A stretch of 64,000 nucleotides of DNA. Origin: Dorea sp. AM10-31 (lineage in GTDB: Bacteria > Bacillota > Clostridia > Lachnospirales > Lachnospiraceae). Below, in pieces: positions 62,262 through 64,000 of the stretch (the stretch's first letter is position 1; every line of letters begins with the position of its first letter). The position numbers and the translations under genes were made by a program. Location of the stretch: NCBI RefSeq assembly GCF_003435815.1, contig NZ_QTUV01000010.1:1-64000 (forward strand). The letters run 5' to 3'. Below the pieces are notes generated by a model. It saw nothing but the letters and a program-made list of their open reading frames with translations, made no database searches and had not been told where the DNA came from.

Positions 62262-63044
62262 TTACAGCGTTTCTGCGTATTTACTGGATATCTTAATCCA
62301 GCCCTCGCCGGACTTTAATCTGCCATACGGCATCTTCTCCACGGTCTTCGTTTCCGTGATTGTATAGACCGATTCCGGTGCTTTCTTTCCAGTGTAATCT
62401 TTGCCGGGACTCTTGTAAATATTAAGTGCCTGTTTGGTCTTTACTTTGAAAGATTTATCCGCAGCTTTCTTCGCTGCCGGCTTCTTTTCTATCTTCTTTC
62501 CGATCAGGCCTTCTGCGATCGCTTTTGCGACAGTCTTATATCCTAGCTTCTTGTACAGCAGGATATCATCTTTGTCATCGGCAAAGCAGACTTCAATCAG
62601 CATTGCCGGATCATTCGTGCGTCTGATAACTGCTAAAGAGCGGTTGTTCTCTTTGCAACCCTTCACTCCACGGTTTGTAAAGCCAAGCTTTGCCATTTCC
62701 GCACATACTCTCTTAGCATAAGGAACCGCCTTGGAACTCATGCTGGATACCCAGACTTCAACACCTTTGACTTTTCCGTCTTTCTTTGCTTTTTTGCAGC
62801 CATTGAGATGGATAGACATGTTTAAATCCACCGTATTCTTGTTACATTTCTTTACAATGTTGCTAAGATTTCCGTTCTGTGTTCTTGCAGAATCATCCGT
62901 ACAATCATGCACAGTATGTCCTTCTGCGCTGAGAAGTCTCTGCAACTCTTTTGAAATCTTCCGATCTTCGGTCACCTCATCCAAATACGAGATGATGCCT
63001 GGGACATGTCTATTGTGTCCGCCATGAACATTATATCTTGCCAT
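62262..63044 (-). CDS. Phage N-acetylmuramoyl-L-alanine amidase (endolysin)
   Basis: A 260-aa endolysin. The N-terminal Amidase_3 domain (residues 1-175) has the zinc ligands in NVHGGHNRH, SIHLNG and the catalytic Glu in AMLIEVCF. A linker rich in Lys/Ala leads to an SH3-like wall-binding domain (about residues 195-260, KVKTKQALNIYKSPG ... GEGWIKISSKY). It would lyse the host at phage exit. The ATG at 63044 has AAAGGAA upstream. It follows a holin gene by 24 bp, a standard lysis cassette. Confidence 0.92.
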   Translation of the reverse strand: MARYNVHGGHNRHVPGIISYLDEVTEDRKISKELQRLLSAEGHTVHDCTDDSARTQNGNLSNIVKKCNKNTVDLNMSIHLNGCKKAKKDGKVKGVEVWVSSMSSKAVPYAKRVCAEMAKLGFTNRGVKGCKENNRSLAVIRRTNDPAMLIEVCFADDKDDILLYKKLGYKTVAKAIAEGLIGKKIEKKPAAKKAADKSFKVKTKQALNIYKSPGKDYTGKKAPESVYTITETKTVEKMPYGRLKSGEGWIKISSKYAETL

Positions 63045-63068
63045 AATATCATTCCTTTCCAAACATCC

Positions 63069-63401
63069 TTATTTCTTATATTTACTCCGATTCCAGATCG
63101 ATGCAACTCGCTCCCATCCGCCTGTACTTACCAGATATACAATAAAAGCAGCCACGATTGCTGCGAAAATATAATACCATTCAATCACAATCCGATAATA
63201 ATTACACAAGACGATCACACTGATCGGCGTCAGGATCAGTGACACCGCCAGTGCTACAACACTGGTCTGTATCTTCTTAAATACCGGCATCTCTTTCACT
63301 GCCTGCACGATCACACTGACCAGAAATGCCAATACGCCGATTCCGGTCAGTAGGTAACTGATATACCGCAGAAGAAGCTCTGCGCTCATTGCTTTTCCCA
63401 T
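63069..63401 (-). CDS. Phage holin-like membrane protein
   Basis: A 110-aa protein with three hydrophobic segments (about residues 10-33, 45-66 and 73-92) and a basic C-terminal tail (WNRSKYKK). Size, topology and position just before the endolysin identify it as the likely holin. AAGGAG precedes the start. It follows the next upstream phage gene by 3 bp. Confidence 0.8.
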   Translation of the reverse strand: MGKAMSAELLLRYISYLLTGIGVLAFLVSVIVQAVKEMPVFKKIQTSVVALAVSLILTPISVIVLCNYYRIVIEWYYIFAAIVAAFIVYLVSTGGWERVASIWNRSKYKK

Positions 63402-63404
63402 AAT

Positions 63405-63761
63405 CTATTCTCCTTTTCGTTTCAAATGTAATTCCTGGATCTCTTCATGCATTTTTTCAACCATGCCATTTCCGCCAAGCCTGTGATACGCTTCGTACAT
63501 CTGGCAGAAGTTCTCATAAGCATAGGACGGAATAGAACCGATCTTCATATACCTGTCGTGGTACTCGATTAGCTGCACCCGAAGAAGCAGCATCGTACCG
63601 GCACTGTTTGCATCCCGTTTCTCATTCTCGTCAGCGATACGCTTATTTCGCTCTATGGCATCCTTCTGCTGTCTCTTCTTCTGCTCCTTCAAAAGCCAGA
63701 CGATATACCCAAGCACGATCGACAGAACGACTCCATATGTCTGTAAGATGATTTCTTTCAC
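63405..63761 (-). CDS. Phage protein, membrane-anchored
   Basis: A 118-aa protein with one N-terminal membrane segment (about residues 5-24), then a highly charged helical region (KEQKKRQQKDAIERNKRIAD) and a C-terminal part with YENFCQMYEAYHRLGGNGM. Proteins of this type lie before holins in clostridial siphophages. The start is GTG at 63761, 7 bases after AGGA. It is the first gene of the lysis module. Confidence 0.7.
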   Translation of the reverse strand: MKEIILQTYGVVLSIVLGYIVWLLKEQKKRQQKDAIERNKRIADENEKRDANSAGTMLLLRVQLIEYHDRYMKIGSIPSYAYENFCQMYEAYHRLGGNGMVEKMHEEIQELHLKRKGE

Positions 63762-63799
63762 TTTCTTTTCCTGCTTTCTTTAAATTATGCAAATAAAAT

Positions 63800-63822
63800 A
63801 AGACCGTTACGGTCTTGCTCTT
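63800..63822 (-). terminator. Terminator upstream of the lysis module
   Basis: AAGACC and GGTCTT pair around GTAAC and are followed by ATTTTATTT on the minus strand (running to about 63790). It separates the lysis genes from the gene cut by the window edge. Confidence 0.6.
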
Positions 63823-63844
63823 GGGGTGTTCATGTAAAATTCTC

Positions 63845-64000
63845 CTATGAAAATGTTAAATATCCTGACCACGCGACTCCAATGGCATCATTGTTGGCGA
63901 CATTGGCTGTACTGCTGATCGTTATTCTTACTTCTATCCACGACTCTCTGACATAGCAGGAATACGAAGCTGGCTTTACATATGTACTCGCAGATGAGCC
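63845..64000 (-). CDS. Partial phage gene, C-terminal end
   Basis: An open frame enters from the right edge and runs 51 codons to TAG at 63845-63847, ending DAIGVAWSGYLTFS. Composition (Ser, Thr, Val, Gly, aromatic, few charges) suggests a beta-rich structural or tail-region protein, which would fit its place just before a lysis module. There is too little to name it. A tiny 8-codon frame with GGAG follows and is probably not a gene. Confidence 0.45.
   Translation of the reverse strand, partial: GSSASTYVKPASYSCYVRESWIEVRITISSTANVANNDAIGVAWSGYLTFS

Noticed and set aside
62221..62367. Native C terminus for CotJC
   Set aside because: After about codon 68 the frame reads phage DNA antisense to the endolysin gene and has no similarity to Mn-catalases.
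63818..63844. 8-codon frame with GGAG near the phage edge
   Set aside because: Too short to support as a gene; it ends at the terminator hairpin.

Overview
The window looks like a chromosomal segment of a spore-forming, Gram-positive anaerobe of the Clostridia, most likely family Lachnospiraceae (Dorea/Blautia/Mediterraneibacter-like). The evidence is moderately AT-rich DNA, strong GGAGG ribosome-binding sites, T-box and TPP leaders, sporulation genes (spoIIGA-sigE, sigG, spoVT, cotJABC), typical clostridial families (TIGR04086, DUF3793, DUF2325, a YtrA-type GntR operon) and tandem class B PBPs. The genus is inferred, not proven. Nearly all genes lie on the minus strand, so operons read from high to low coordinates.

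Layout from left to right. 0-2 kb: rpsB-tsf with a folded leader. 2-4.1 kb: self-regulated GntR plus ABC exporter. 4.3-8.3 kb: branched-chain amino acid genes ilvB-ilvN and ilvE, with a T-box leader and two CodY-like boxes. 8.4-10.9 kb: thyA-folA-glycosyltransferase. 11-12 kb: DUF3793-DUF2325 pair behind a possible Fur box. 12-15.8 kb: hom, marR and a Na/Pi cotransporter with a Pho-box-like array. 16-18 kb: tRNA-Gly and thiC with its TPP riboswitch. 18-29.7 kb: a long run recJ-apt-rel-MBL-hemZ-hisS-aspS-small ORF-ABC-F. 29.8-33.4 kb: secDF, TIGR04086 and spoVT. 33.6-35.4 kb: V4R sensor plus diguanylate cyclase. 35.6-42.9 kb: yqeY, PrsA-like lipoprotein, pth-mfd, two small proteins and a HAD phosphatase. 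42.9-47.2 kb: sigG, beta-CASP hydrolase and spoIIGA-sigE. 47.3-58.7 kb: the dcw division/cell-wall cluster mraZ-rsmH-ftsL-PBP-PBP-mraY-murD-ftsW-divIB-ftsZ. 58.9-61.3 kb: small membrane protein, degV and a SEDS gene. 61.5-62.2 kb: cotJA-cotJB-cotJC'. 62.2-64 kb: the lysis end of a prophage.

The most notable points are these. (1) cotJC stops after about 68 codons and prophage lysis genes (amidase, holin) begin within about 40 bp, as in sporulation genes split by skin-like prophages. (2) A palindromic intergenic repeat occurs upstream of secDF and inside the thiC leader, each time directly after a terminator, with a compensatory base-pair change in its hairpin. (3) Several readable regulatory sites are present: five tandem 10/11-bp MraZ boxes at mraZ, a spoIIG-type promoter with 21-bp spacing and 0A-like boxes, a Pho-box array upstream of the phosphate transporter, and CodY-like boxes at ilvB and ilvE. 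All function assignments come from reading motifs; no database search was run.
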